64,000 nt of DNA from Bufo bufo (GCF_905171765.1 NC_053392.1:411112299-411176298); one strand, 5' to 3'; shown: positions 1-10,891, counted from the stretch's first letter. Translations and numbers: made by a program. Notes: generated by a model from the letters alone, not told the origin.

Positions 1-38
1 TGCTCGCAGGTAAGTATAATGCTTCTAAAAATTGCTAA

Positions 39-87
39 GTAACCATGGCAACCAGGACTGCAGTAGCGGTCTGGTTGCCATGGTTAC
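39..87. repeat. Short perfect hairpin
   Basis: The 17-bp arm at 39-55 (gtaaccatggcaaccag) is repeated as its exact reverse complement at 71-87, with a 15-bp loop. No coding sense. It is probably a foldback fragment of a non-autonomous element whose left part lies outside the window. Confidence 0.8.
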
Positions 88-137
88 CGATCAGAGTTCC
101 AGCGATTAAACTGGGACTCCGATCGGAACTCTCCGCT

Positions 138-330
138 GCCACCAATGATGGGGGGGAATTTTAATTAGGAGGGGGAGAGAGGGGGGGCCCACTGGCCACC
201 AATGAATGTACAGTAATACAGGGGAGGGGGGGCCACTGGCCACCAATGAATGTACAGTAATACAGGGGAGGGAGGGGGGGCCGCACTGATCACCAATGAA
301 TTTAAAACTGGGGAGGGAGGAGGGTGTGTC
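138..330. repeat. G-rich tandem repeat
   Basis: Three to four imperfect copies of a 44-50 bp unit containing ccaccaatgaatgtacag, followed by runs such as ggggaggggggg (copies near 191, 235 and 285). The plus strand is strongly G-biased. Translations of this stretch are shadows of the repeat. It may be the internal satellite of the flanking foldback element. Confidence 0.75.
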
Positions 331-469
331 CCCTCCTGCCTGGCAGCACCTGATCTCTTACAGGGGGCTATGATACGCACAATTAACCCCTCAGGTGTGG
401 CACCTGAGGGGTTAATTGTACGGATCACAACCCCCTGTAAGAGATCGGGGGCTGCCAGGCAGCAGGGGG
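331..469. repeat. Inverted repeat, about 65-bp arms
   Basis: The left arm (ctcctgcctggcag, then atctcttacaggggg, then ttaacccctcaggtg) is mirrored on the right side (cacctgaggggttaa, ccccctgtaagagat, ctgccaggcag). The centre is near 399. There is no coding content; it is a MITE-like foldback. Confidence 0.85.
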
Positions 470-488
470 CAGTCATGTACACAGTTCG

Positions 489-690
489 TAGTATATTCTA
501 ACTTGAAGCGTCCCCATCATTATGGGAATGCCTCTGTGTTAGAATATACTATTTGATATGAGTTTTCACGATCTAACTCAAATCCGATAGTATATTCTAA
601 CATAGAGGCGTTCCCATGGTGATGGGGACGCTTCAAGTTAAAATATACCATCGGATTGGAGAAAACTTTGATCCGATGGTATAATAGGGA
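489..690. repeat. Foldback MITE with 63-bp inverted arms
   Basis: The arm at 489-551 (tagtatattctaacttgaag to tagaatatacta) is matched in reverse complement by 588-650. A second small hairpin around accatcggatt and atccgatggt follows at 647-682. AT-rich with no coding content. Confidence 0.8.
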
Positions 691-976
691 CTCCTGACTT
701 TACATTGAAAGTCAATGGGGGACAGATCCGTTTGCAATTGCACCATATTGTGTCAACGTCAAACGGATCCGTCCCCATTGACTTGCATTGTAAGTCAGGA
801 CGGATATGTTTGGCTCCGCACGGCCAGGCGGACACCAAAATGAAATTTTTTTCATGTCCGTGGATCCTCCAAAAATCAAGGAAGACCCACGGACGAAAAA
901 ACGGTCACGGATCACGGAACAACGGAAATCCGTTTTGCGGACCGCAAAAAAAAACGTCCATGTGCATGAGGCCTTA
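690..976. mobile_element. Composite non-autonomous DNA element (aggcctcatgcac type end)
   Basis: The right end reads atgtgcatgaggcct, the reverse complement of the aggcctcatgcaca terminus also seen at 62766. The left half (actttacattgaaagtcaat, then gtcaacgtcaaacggatccg) matches the interior of the 9731-10230 MITE. Two MITE families therefore seem fused or nested. Its right end abuts L1 ORF2 exactly where the RT motif ending PISLI stops, so it interrupts the L1. Confidence 0.7.
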
Positions 977-2180
977 ATTAATGAAATGGGGCGATATGAA
1001 TCCGGAAGGGCTGGATCTTTTCCCGGTTTTAAAATCAATGTAATTAAGGCTTCTCTCAGGGAATCTGGAAGTTTTCCTACCTTCCTCGAATCATCCCACA
1101 TTGTCAATAGTTTCAGGATTAGTATTTCTTTATATTGAACATAAACTTCAAACGGGATGCCATCTATTCTTGGGGATTTGTTCTTTGTAATCCTAGATAG
1201 TATTTTATTCACTTCTAAATGATTTAAAGGGGGTTCCAAAGTTTCATATTGGTCTGTTAACCTGGAGATAATAATTTTATCCAGAAACTGTTGTATTTGC
1301 ACCAAGTTCTTATTTATCTTACTGCTGTATATATCTTCAAAGTATTCTTTGAGCAGTTCTATTTTAGCAGCTTGTTCAGGAGTTTTATATCCTGATTTGT
1401 CCACTAAGCAGTGGATATAGTTATTCTTTTTTATCTGAACCGCTACCAAAGCCGCTAACTTTTTACCCGGTATATGTGCGTAAATGTAGCTGTCCCTCAC
1501 ATAGTTTTCTTTTTGTTGTTCTGCCAATAAGAGCCGTTCATCTTGCAATTTGGAAACTTTCTCTGTCCAATCTTTATAATTTTTGTCTATGGGGTTTTCA
1601 ATATACTTTTTTTCATATTTTTCCGCCTCTTGTTCCAAGTCCAATATTTTATTCCTTGTCCCTTTCTTATATATTGCTGTGTATTTTATAAAGATCCCTC
1701 TAATAAAAGCCTTTGCGGGCTCCCATACCATATTAATTGCCACTGAGCCTTCATTCAAGTAAAAAAACTCAGTTATCTCTATCAAAATCCTATCGTGTAT
1801 ACCCATTATGTTTATCCATCCTATATTTATGTGCATCCCTTTTTTATTTAATTTTTTTATTGTTTTTATATTTATAATAATTGGATTATGATCCGAAATC
1901 CCACATTGTCCATATTTGAACTGTTCAATATCAAACAAACCTTTATTTGTGAAAACGAAATCAATCCGTGACAGTCTGCTATGGGTCTTTGAAAAACATG
2001 AGTATTTTTTTAATTTAGGGTGCATTACTCTCCAAATATCAATCCAACCCATTTCCTCTGATGTTTTTTAGTTTAGATCCCGTGCAAAAAATTTGAGTAT
2101 TACCTAATCTACATCTATCTATTTTGCAGTCCTTAACATTATTGAAGTCCCCCTTAACTAAAAGTGGTTTATCCCCTACC
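977..2180 (-). pseudogene. L1 ORF2 fragment: endonuclease C-terminal part and start of RT
   Basis: The minus strand first gives an endonuclease piece with PLLVKGDFNNV (the GDFN motif) near 2170-2130. After a frameshift near 2060 comes a long open frame with SRIDFVF and SDHNPIII, the C-terminal endonuclease signatures. A linker rich in Lys and Glu follows, then the RT entry motif around KSPRIDGIPFEVY and SYRPISLI at the left end. In intact L1 proteins ORF2 would continue for about 700 more residues; here a MITE cuts it at 976. The closest relative in the window is the plus-strand copy at 40613-46219, which shares phrases such as INIGWINIMG and GKLPDS.REALITLILKPG. Function if intact: target-primed reverse transcription. 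Inactive. Confidence 0.85.
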
Positions 2181-2953
2181 TTAAAGGGTTTCTATCACTT
2201 CGTATGCCATAATTAGCTCTCAGACACTAGCGATCCGCTAGTGTCTGCTCTGGCCAACCATCCTAATATAAGAGCTTTTTGGGCAGCCGTTTTGCTAAAA
2301 AAATAACTTTTATAAATATGCTAATGAGCCTCTAGGTGCTATGTGGGCGTCATTAGCACCTAGAGGCTCCGTCTACCTTCATACACAGCCACCGCCCAGC
2401 GCGTCCCTCCAGCCCGCCCATCTCCTGATGAATGCGATCCTCCGTGTGACGCAACGGACGAATTCTCGCGCATGCGCCGTGCGCGGCTGTATTCGGCGCA
2501 TGCGCAGAGAATGTCTGACCGCTTCCCTGCTCAGACATCTCCACTGCGCCTGCGCCGATGACGTCATAGTGCTCCAAGGAACAGGCGCAGTGGAGATGTC
2601 TGAGCAGGGAAGCGGTCAGACATTCTCTGCGCATGCGCCGAATACAGCCGCGCACGGCGCATGCGCGAGAATTCGTCCGTTGCGTCACACGGAGGATCGC
2701 ATTCATCAGGAGATGGGCGGGCTGGAGGGACGCGCTGGGCGGTGGCTGTGTATGAAGGTAGACGGAGCCTCTAGGTGCTAATGACGCCCACATAGCACCT
2801 AGAGGCTCATTAGCATATTTATAAAAGTTATTTTTTTAGCAAAACGGCTGCCCAAAAAGCTCTTATATTAGGATGGTTGGCCAGAGCAGACACTAGCGGA
2901 TCGCTAGTGTCTGAGAGCTAATTATGGCATACGAAGTGATAGAAACCCTTTAA
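2181..2953. mobile_element. TTAA-flanked near-perfect palindromic MITE, 773 bp
   Basis: Starts ttaaagggtttctatcactt and ends with the reverse complement, aagtgatagaaaccctttaa. The two arms of about 375 bp match almost base for base: almost identical 146-residue shadow frames occur on both strands. The centre, near 2567, holds a CRE-like tgacgtca (2559-2566). TTAA on both sides and clean rejoining of L1 ORF2 show a cut-and-paste insertion with TTAA target preference, as in piggyBac-type elements (inference). No transposase is encoded. Confidence 0.9.
2559..2566. other. CRE-like octamer at palindrome centre
   Basis: The sequence tgacgtca, a self-complementary consensus cAMP response element, sits within a few bases of the palindrome centre. 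Its position could simply reflect the symmetry of the element; no function is claimed. Confidence 0.3.
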
Positions 2954-3096
2954 GCACAAAATCGTGAATTTTTAATAGGACATCTGTTTTAAAAGGTGGC
3001 AGTATATAGACATTTTTCTATTATCCATGGTCTTCCTTCCAATAAACAATCGATCAAGACAAAGCAACCCTCCCTATCTATAGCCGTTTTCACTAT
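2954..3096 (-). pseudogene. L1 ORF2 endonuclease, middle fragment
   Basis: Minus-strand reading gives EGCFVLIDCLLEGRPWIIEN followed, in the same or a shifted frame, by VYILPPFKTDVLLKIHDFV. This corresponds to the region of L1 endonucleases where the domain reads G.. W.I.N.Y.P. It sits between the two TTAA elements and joins both neighbouring ORF2 pieces when they are removed. Confidence 0.75.
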
Positions 3097-3559
3097 TTAA
3101 ACCACCTCAGCCCCCCGAGCTTAAACACCCTTAATGACCAGGCCACTTTTTACACTTCTGCACTACACTACTTTCACCGTTTATTGCTCGATCATGCAAC
3201 TTACCACCCAAATTAATTTGAACTCCTTTTCTTCTCACTAATAGAGCTTTCATTTGGTGGTATTTCATTGCTGCTGACATTTTTCCTTTTTTTGTTATTA
3301 ATCGAAATTTAACGATTTTTTTGCAAACAAAATGACATTTTTCACTTTCAGTTGTAAAATTTTGCAAAATAAACGACATCCATATATACATTTTTCTCTA
3401 AATTTATTGTTCTACATGTCTTTGATAAAAAAATAAATGTTTGGGTAAAAAAAATGGTTTGGGTAAAAGTTATAGCGTTTACAAACTATGGTACAAAAAT
3501 TTGAAATTCCGCTTTTTGAAGCAGCTCTGACTTTCTGAGCACCTGTCATGTTTCCTGAG

Positions 3560-5240
3560 GTTCTACAATGGCCAGACAGTACAAACACACCACAAATGAC
3601 CCTATTTCGGAAAGTAGACACCCTAAGGTATTCGCTGATGGGCATAGTGAGTTCATAGAACTTTTTATTTTTTGTCACAAGTTAGCGGAAAATTATGTTT
3701 TTTTTTTTCTTGCAAAGTCTCATATTCCACTAACTTGTGACAAAAAATAAAAACTTCCATAAACTCACTATGCCCATCACGAAATACCTTGGGGTGTCTT
3801 CTTTCCAAAATGGGGTCACTTGTGGGGTAGTTATACTGCCCTGGCATTTTAGGGGCCCAAATGCGTGCCAAGTAGTTTGAAATCAAAATCTGTAAAAAAA
3901 AAATCAAAATCTGTAAAAAATGGCCGGTGAAATCCGAAAGGTGCTCTTTGGAATGTGGGCCCCTTTGCCCACCTAGGCTGCAAAAAAGTGTCACACATCT
4001 GGTATCACCGTACTCAGGAGAAGTTGGGCAATGTGTTTTGGGGTGTCATTTTACATATACCCATGCTGGGTGAGATAAATATCTCGGTCAAATGCCAACT
4101 TTGTATAGAAAAAATGGGAAAAGTTGTCTTTTGCCAAGATATTTCTCTCACCCAGCATGGGTATATGTAAAAAGACACCCCAAAACACATTGCCCAACTT
4201 CTCCTGAGTACGGTGATACCAGATGTGTGACACTTTTTTGCAGCCTAGGTGGGCAAAGGGGCCCACATTCCAAAGAGCACCTTTCGGATTTCACCGGCCA
4301 TTTTTTACAGATTTTGATTTTAAACCACTTCTTACGCATTCGGGCCCCTAAAATGCCAGGGCAGTATAACTACCGCACAAGTGACCCCATTTTGGAAAGA
4401 AGACACCCCAAGGTATTTCGTGATGGGCATAGTGAGTTCATGGAAGTTTTTATTTTTTGTCACAAGTTAGCGGAATATGAGACTTTGTAAGAAAAAAAAA
4501 TCAAAAAAAAATAAATCATAATTTTCCGCTAACTTGTGACAAAAAATAAAAAATTCTAGGAACTCGCCATGTCCCTCACGGAATACCTTGGGGTGTCTTC
4601 TTTCCAAAATGGGGTCACTTGTGGGGTAGTTATACTGCCCTGGCATTCTAGGGGCCCTAATGTGTGGTAAGTAGTTTGAAATCAAAATGTGTAAAAAATG
4701 ACCTGTGAAATCCTAAAGGTGCTCTTTGGAATGTGGGCCCCTTTGCCCACCTAGGCTGCAAAAAAGTGTCACACATGTGGTATCACCGTATTCAGGAGAA
4801 GTTGGGCAATGTGTTTTGGGGTGTCTTTTTACATATACTCATGCTGGGTGAGAGAAATATCTCGGCAAAAGACAACTTTTCCCATTTTTTATACAAAGTT
4901 GGCATTTGACCAAGATATTTATCTCACCCAGCATGGGTATATGTAAAAAGACACCCCAAAACACATTGCCCAACTTCTCCTGAGTACGGCGATACCAGAT
5001 GTGTGACACTTTTTTGCAGCCTAGATGCGCAAAGGGGCCCACATTCCTTTTATGAGGGCATTTTTAGACATTTGGATCCCAGACTTCTTCTCACGCTTTA
5101 GGGCCCCTAAAAGGCCAGGGCAGTATAAATACCCCACATGTGACCCCATTTTGGAAAGAAGACACCCCAAGGTATTCAATGAGGGGCATGGCGAGTTCAT
5201 AGAGGTTTTTTTTTTGGCACAAAGTCTCGCTTTCCGCTAA
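3560..5240. repeat. Alternating inverted modules inside the TTAA element
   Basis: Blocks such as ggaaagaagacaccccaagg, agttagcggaatatgagac, cccatgctgggtgagataaa and gcctaggtgggcaaaggggc each occur several times in alternating orientation. For example, the hairpin around 4080-4145 is built from agataaatatctcgg and its complement. Homologous, fairly symmetrical blocks make the region strongly self-complementary. Confidence 0.8.
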
Positions 5241-5539
5241 CTTGGGACAAAAATTTCAATCTTTCATGGACTCAATATGCCCCTCACGGAATACCTTGGG
5301 GTGTCTTCTTTCCGAAATGGGGTCACATGTGGGGTATTTATACTGCCCTGGCATTCTAGGGGCCCTAAAGCGTGAGAAGAAGTCTGGAATATAAATGTCT
5401 AAAAAATTTTACGCATTTGGATTCCGTGAGGGGTATGGCGAGTTCATGTGAGATTTTATTTTTTGACACAAGTTAGTGGAATATGAGACTTTGTAAGAAA
5501 AAAAAATAAAAATTCCGCTAACTTGGGCCAAAAAAATGT

Positions 5540-6130
5540 CTGAATGGAGCCTTACAGGGGGGTGATCAATGACAGGGGGGTGATCAGGGAGTCTATATGG
5601 GGTGATCACCCCCCTGTCATTGATCACCCCCTATAAGGCTCCATTCAGATGTCCGTATGTTTTTTGCGGATCCGATCCATGTATCCGTGGATCCGTAAAA
5701 AACATACGGACATCTGAATGCAGCCGTACAGGGGGGTGATCAATGACAGGGGGGTGATCAGGGAGTCTATATGGGGTGATCACCCCCCTGTAAGGCTCCA
5801 TTCAGACGTCTGTATGTGTTTTGCGGATCCGATCCATGTATCCGTGGATACGTAAAAAACATACTGACATCGGAATGGAGCCTTACAGGGGGGTGATCAA
5901 TGACAGGGGGTGATCAATGACAGGGGGGTGATCAGGGAGTCTGTATGGGGTGATCACCCCCCTGTAAGGCTCCATTCAGACGTCTGTATGTGTTTTGCGG
6001 AACCGATCCATGTATCCGTGGATCCGTAAAAAACATACGGACATCTGAATGGAGCCTTACAAGGAGGTGATCAATGACAGGGGGGTGATCACTGACACGG
6101 GGGTGATCAGGGAGTCTATATGGGGTGATC
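5540..6130. repeat. Tandem array, about 160-175 bp unit
   Basis: Four copies (near 5553, 5728, 5886 and 6060) of a unit with ggggtgatcaatgacagggg, gtctatatggggtgatcacc and a hairpin cggatccgatccatgtatcc...ggatccgtaaaaaacatac. Each unit contains gtgatcac-type palindromes. Non-coding. Confidence 0.85.
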
Positions 6131-6519
6131 AGGGGTTAATAAGGGGTTAATAAGTGACAGGGGGGGGTGTAGTGTAGTGGTGTTTGGTGCTATTTATTAC
6201 TGAGCTGCCTGTGTCCTCTGGTGGTCGATCCAAACAAAAGGGACCACCAGAGGACCAGGTAGCAGGTATATTAGACGCTGTTATCAAAACAGCTTCTAAA
6301 ATACCTGTTAGGGGTTAAAAAAATCGCATCTCCAGCCTGCCAGCGAACGATCGCCGCTGGCAGGCTGGAGATCCACTCGCTTACCTTCCGATCCTGTGAA
6401 CGCGCGCGCCTGTGTGCGCGCATTCACAGGAAATCTCTCGTCTCGCGAGATGACGCATATATGCGTGACTGTGCGCAGGGCTGCCGCCTCCGGAACGCGA
6501 TCCTGCGTTAGGCGGTTAA

Positions 6520-6748
6520 TATCTATATCACAGTGTATTAATATACTCACGCCTCTGGCGAATGATGAATAAACTGAGTGAAAGGAGTGCTGTATCCATG
6601 GTCTAGACCCCCCATTTGTTGTTTCCCCTGTCAAATGTGTTTCTTGTAGACAAACTATAGCAGGGAGGGACCTATGTATTGCATAAAAAAACGCGACTCT
6701 CTTTATGCCCCTACTCAGACCCCTGATGTTTCATGAGATAATTTTTAT
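6520..6748 (-). pseudogene. L1 ORF2 N-terminal endonuclease fragment
   Basis: The minus-strand frame reads NIRGLSRGIKRVAFF and IVCLQETHL, the diagnostic start of the L1 APE-like endonuclease; the Glu of QETH is a catalytic residue. The initiator appears to be ATA at 6748 where ATG is expected. A TGA at 6733-6731 sits where Trp normally precedes NIRGL. Further on, SRPWIQHSFHSVYSSFARGV follows after a frame change near 6630. The piece ends at the TTAA insertion (6519). It lies about 175 bp downstream of the ORF1 stop, as in L1. Confidence 0.85.
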
Positions 6749-6922
6749 AGCAGCCTATTTATGTGTCTGCCTATTTCCAGAGTATAGTTAGAGGACCCCC
6801 GGGGGGAAGCAAAAGGCAGAGGAGAAGAAAAAAAAAAGAAAAAAAAAACACCTGAGAGCGAGCAGCACAACAAAATACCCACCCCATCCAACCCCTCTCC
6901 CTTCTAAATGAGCCAGGATACT

Positions 6923-8020
6923 TCATTCCTGGTTCTCTAACTTAGCATTTCCCCCTCCCAACCCACCCCCAGCCCAAGTGCCCCTCAGCTCCTTATCTTT
7001 TTTTTTTTTTATCCATACTTCAGGCGCTTCCGCTGTATCAAAAAAACTATTTTTGCTTTCCCATTCAACCCTCAATTTAGCCGGGAACATCATTGAATAT
7101 TTCACATTATTTACACGTAGAATTTTTTTCACATCAATAAACCGACCTCTTTCCTTTACCGTTTCTTTTGCATAGTCAGGAACTAATATTACTGTTACAC
7201 CTAGATGTTCTAAGTTCCCTCTCTTTCGTGACCTGCGCGATATCTCCTCCTTATCCCTGACTGATAATAGGTTGAAAATTATTGGTCGCGATCTCATTTC
7301 GGGTAGGGGCGGCTTTGACGGGAATCTATAGGCCCGTTCCACAAAGTTTTTGTAATCAGAGATGTCCTGGCCCAGTTGTTCCATCAGCCAAGTTTGTATA
7401 AAAGCGTGGGACCTCCACGCCCTCTGGAATTCCCAGACATCTCAGATTAACCTTTCTAGACCTGTTTTCTAAATCCAATACTTTATTTTTCAGTTCCCTA
7501 TTTTCTGCCCTCAGGAGATTTTTTTTTTTTCTTTAGTCATTGTCTGCAGGAGATCCTCAGAGTCAGATATTCTTTTCTCCATTTCTATCAACCTGTCTTT
7601 ATATTTTTGTAAATCCGCTCTGAGGAGCCCCACCGACTCCCTGATATTTCCAGTCTGGAGAGAGGGGTCCTGTATTGCCAACCCACATTTTTTTATTTCT
7701 TGGAATATATCCTGTAGGTTAGGAACCTGCTCCTCTTTTGTAGAGGCATTTTCATCCAGCTCCTTTGAGTGTTTACTGCCTCTCTCCCCAGACTGGAAAC
7801 TTGCCTCGGATGACCTCGGGTCGGAGCCCTCTTCTAGGAAAGACTCACCCTCTTGACCCTGTAGCGTCTCCTCTTTTTTTTTTTTTCTTAAGGGACTAGT
7901 CTGTCCACGCATATTAGTCAGAAGTAATTGTTTAGATCTTTCTGTTTCTCTTTCCAACAATTTGCCTACTGTTCGCAGGCCCCTTTTTTCTCCCTTCCTC
8001 CACCCCCCTCTCCTTAGCAA
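6923..8020 (-). pseudogene. L1 ORF1 (RNA-binding chaperone) with two frameshifts
   Basis: ORF1 of L1 copy 1, about 366 codons. The N-terminal part (8020-7511) is charged and predicted coiled coil, with the heptad-like stretch YKDRLIEMEKRISDSEDLL. A frameshift in a homopolymer run near 7526-7537 follows; the next frame gives the conserved LENRSRKVNLRCLGIPEG. A second shift near 7395 restores the first frame. The C-terminal part (7384-6923) reads RPIIFNLLSVRDKEEI, PDYAKET and YSMMFPAKLRV, the L1 ORF1p RRM and C-terminal domain. Known role: a trimeric nucleic-acid chaperone of the L1 RNP. Length fits the family. Confidence 0.85.
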
Positions 8021-8040
8021 GCTCTAATATATTATAGGAA

Positions 8041-9110
8041 GTACAACATTCAAAGAGGGAGAGTCAGCTTACAAGCCCTAAAACAACAGTACAATAATCA
8101 AGCGTTCATATGTTCAGCTGATTCCACAAGTCCATGTGTCCATATCCGCTAATAAAACGTCTCTGCAATGGTGCAATATAGTACGATTAATTTGCTTGAA
8201 GAGCTTTCATAATTATAAGATTAACAGTTTCAAACAGTTAATAGCAGTCACTTGGTTAGTTGCATTAGTACGTTAGTGCATTAGTTGGATCAATAATATT
8301 GTGAGTTCTGTCAAGCCTTCTTTCCAGACGTTTCCTATCACGCACTATAGAGACAAAAAACAATGTCCCATACTATTTCAGCCTCACATTCCACATTAAA
8401 CTTTCCTTGTAGGTAACCAATATCTTCCAGTTCCAGAGCCGTTCATATCAATGCTATATAATAGGCCGCGCAGATAGATCCAGCTAATGCAGCCTCCCAA
8501 CCTAAAGGCTGCAGCGCTCTCCTTTTTCCACCACTAACAACCTTCCTCCTTCTCTGCCATATTCCAAGCTTCCTACTCTATGAGCAGGCTGTCGAGGAAG
8601 GGGGGGGGGGTGCCACCCAAGTCCCACATATATACTTTTAGGACCAACACCCCTCAGCCTGCCCCAACACTCCATAGTTGTCTCAGCTTGTTAACTGGCA
8701 GATCTCCAGTTGAAAAAAAAGAGGCATCAATAAATCTCACCTCATCGCCATGCAAAAAAAGGGGAGGGAAGGGATGGGGCACTCACACACCGCCGGATTA
8801 GCTCAGCTCTCCTCCTCAAACTACTCAGCTTTATAGGTGGCTTCACTTCGATTCCTGCTCTCCCAGGACCGCAGGAGCCAACTGTGTCCTGCTGAACAAG
8901 GCAGCCAAGCGATGGAACAAACGGCAGGTCAGAGACGGCAGACAGCGGTGTGGCGATGTAGCGGCGTGTCAGGCAGCGAGCGGGGGAAGGGACAGCACAG
9001 CGGCTTCAGTATAGCAATGTAGCAGCTTCATTTCAGGCACAGCTCGCATTGGGCTGGGAGCTCCATCGGCCGGAAGGGAGCCCGCCCTCATGCTTTCACG
9101 CATTTTTAAC
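8041..9110 (-). other. Possible L1 5' untranslated region
   Basis: About 1.07 kb immediately 5' of ORF1 on the minus strand, without an open frame I recognise. It contains a T-rich start, a G run (8599-8609) and a moderately GC-rich part (8840-9090). By position it would be the 5' UTR/promoter of the L1, but no second copy in the window lets me confirm this. Confidence 0.4.
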
Positions 9111-9729
9111 TCCTAGCGACATCATTAATTTTAGCCGTAAGGAGTAAGGACCAGTACATGTTCCCCTTTTGTGTTCCAGCAGTCATAAATTTTACATTTT
9201 TCCTTCTAATTTTAAATTTTTTATTTTACGGGATGAGTTGTAGGTTTTTCAGGAACCATTTTGGGGGTATATATAGTGTATTAAATAACTTTTATTATGA
9301 CATTTTAGGGGGGGGAATAATAAACAGAAATTTTAAAATTATTTTGTGGATTTTATTTACGGTGTGTGGTATAACAAACATAATTTTATCATGTGGGTCA
9401 GTACAATGACAATAATGTCACATTTCTATATATTTGTTACTATTTTTTCTCTCCTCTGCAACTGTTCTCCCTCCCCCTCCAGACTGAAGGATGAGCTGCT
9501 CATATCTCTGGATTGGTAGCAGCTAGAGATATGGGCTTGTATTGTTTGAAAGCTGGCATATCAAGAAGACAATACCAGAATGACAGCAATATGTTCAGTA
9601 CAGGGGAAGATATTACTGTTAGAAATTGTGATGCAGTAAATGCAGCTGAAAGTGAAAGTAAAAGCAGGTTTTACTGTCTTTATTCCCCACTCGATTTCTA
9701 ACAGTGACCTGTCCTGCTGATGTACTGCT
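9111..9729. other. Unassigned AT-rich DNA
   Basis: AT-rich sequence with phrases resembling anuran interspersed repeats (gtaggtttttcaggaaccat, ttttgggggtatatat). No gene, no clear terminal repeats. Confidence 0.4.
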
Positions 9730-9730
9730 A

Positions 9731-10230
9731 AGGCTACTTTCACACTTGCGTTCAGAGCGGGTCCGTCTGATGTCTGCACAGACGGATCCGCTCCTATAAT
9801 GCAGACATTTGGATCCGTTCAGAACGGATCCGTCTGCATTATAGTTTAAAAAAAATTCTAAGTGTGAAAGTAGCCTGGACGGATCCGTCCAGACTTTACA
9901 TTGAAAGTCAATGGGGGACGGATCCGTTTGAAAATTGAGCCATACTGTGTCAACTTCAAACGGATCCGTCCCCATTGACTTACATTGTAAGTCTGGACGG
10001 ATCCGCTTGCCTCCGCACGGCCAGGCGGACATCCGAACGCTGCAAGCAGCGTTCAGGTGTCCGCTTGCTGAGCGGAGCGGAGGCTGAACGCTGCCAGACT
10101 GATGCATTCTGATCGGATCCGCGTCCACTCAGAATGCATTATGGCAGTACGGATGCGTTCGGGGCCGCTTGTGAGCCCCTTCAAACGGAGCTCACAAGCG
10201 GAGCCCCGAACGCTAGTGTGAAAGTAGCCT
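9731..10230. mobile_element. MITE with aggctactttcacac termini, 500 bp
   Basis: Starts aggctactttcacac and ends gtgtgaaagtagcct, perfect 15-bp inverted termini. The interior is full of cggatccg-type palindromes. An extra gtgtgaaagtagcct at 9862-9876 marks an internal copy of the same terminus, so this may be two elements fused or one nested in another. Two relatives lie at 27628-28113 and 63773-64000. Target duplication not evident. Confidence 0.85.
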
Positions 10231-10295
10231 AATGCTGTCATGGTCTTGTATGTGATCTTTGGTCTTGTATGAAAGCCAGGACTTGGGAAATACAA

Positions 10296-10688
10296 TTAAA
10301 GGGTTTCTGTCATGAAAAATAACGTTATGTGGCTGACTGACATTAGCGATGTGCTATTGTCAGCAGTACATAACAGTATGCTTTATAACTCCCTGCCTGC
10401 CGCCGTTCTCTTTTAATATATGCTAATGAGCCTCTAGGTGCTATTAGGGCGTTGCTTCAGCACCTAGAGGCTTGGTCTACGCACCCTTTGGCACGCCCAG
10501 GTCCAGTTGATTGACTTTCGAGTTCTCCTCAGTGTCCCGTAAATCCTGCACCTGCGCCGTCCAGTTTAGTATTTGGCGCAGGCGCAGTGAGTGAAGGACG
10601 CACTCCTGCTGCCGGCTTTCTTCCTTCGGCGCAGGAGCCAATGTCAGTCAGCTACATCACGTTATTTCTCATGACAGAAACCCTTTAA
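10296..10688. mobile_element. TTAA MITE, 393 bp
   Basis: Ends are ttaaagggtttctgtcatga and tcatgacagaaaccctttaa, perfect inverted termini with TTAA. It shares the block tatgctaatgagcctctagg with the 2181-2953 palindrome, so both belong to one TTAA family. The interior here is not palindromic. Confidence 0.85.
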
Positions 10689-10891
10689 ATACTTTTCCTA
10701 CAGCTGGAGCTGAGCTCTGGCAAAACAATCATGTGGTTAAGATGGTTTGGGATCAGTTGGGCAGCGGTACTGAAGCTTATATAAAAACACTAGCTACATG
10801 GCTACACTGGAAAAGATCTCTCTGGACAGAGCATGGAGGCTGCTTACAAGTGGCATACAGATTGAAGGTACGGGTTCCTATATATAAGACA

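Larger units (their letters stand above)
3097..6519. mobile_element. Large TTAA-bounded non-autonomous element, 3.4 kb
   Basis: Left end ttaaaccacctcagcc (3097), right end gcgttaggcggttaa (to 6519). The termini are imperfect inverted repeats and each carries TTAA. L1 ORF2 continues across the insertion. The interior is made of mirror-image modules (3560-5240) and a tandem block (5540-6130). I see no transposase motif; open frames on both strands are shadows of the same inverted modules. The modules resemble a repeat that is very common in anuran genomes (recognition from memory). Confidence 0.75.
977..8040 (-). mobile_element. L1-clade LINE, copy 1, split by two TTAA insertions
   Basis: Read on the minus strand: ORF1 (8020-6923), then the ORF2 endonuclease start (6748-6520), more endonuclease (3096-2954), then the rest of the endonuclease plus the start of the RT (2180-977). 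The gaps are exactly a TTAA element (3097-6519) and a TTAA palindrome (2181-2953). Removing each rejoins the endonuclease reading. The 3' part is missing from the window because a MITE interrupts it at 976. ORF1 has an L1-type RRM/C-terminal domain, which argues for L1 proper rather than Tx1. Stops and frameshifts make it inactive. Confidence 0.85.

Noticed and set aside
2341..2793. Two 146-residue open frames on opposite strands with nearly the same protein
   Set aside because: They are the two strands of one palindromic MITE. There is no homology, and the match is forced by symmetry.
3560..5240. Several frames with similar short proteins (HPKVF..GHSEF, FCHKL) on both strands
   Set aside because: They read the inverted modules of the TTAA element; stops in all frames and mirror-image arrangement exclude a gene.
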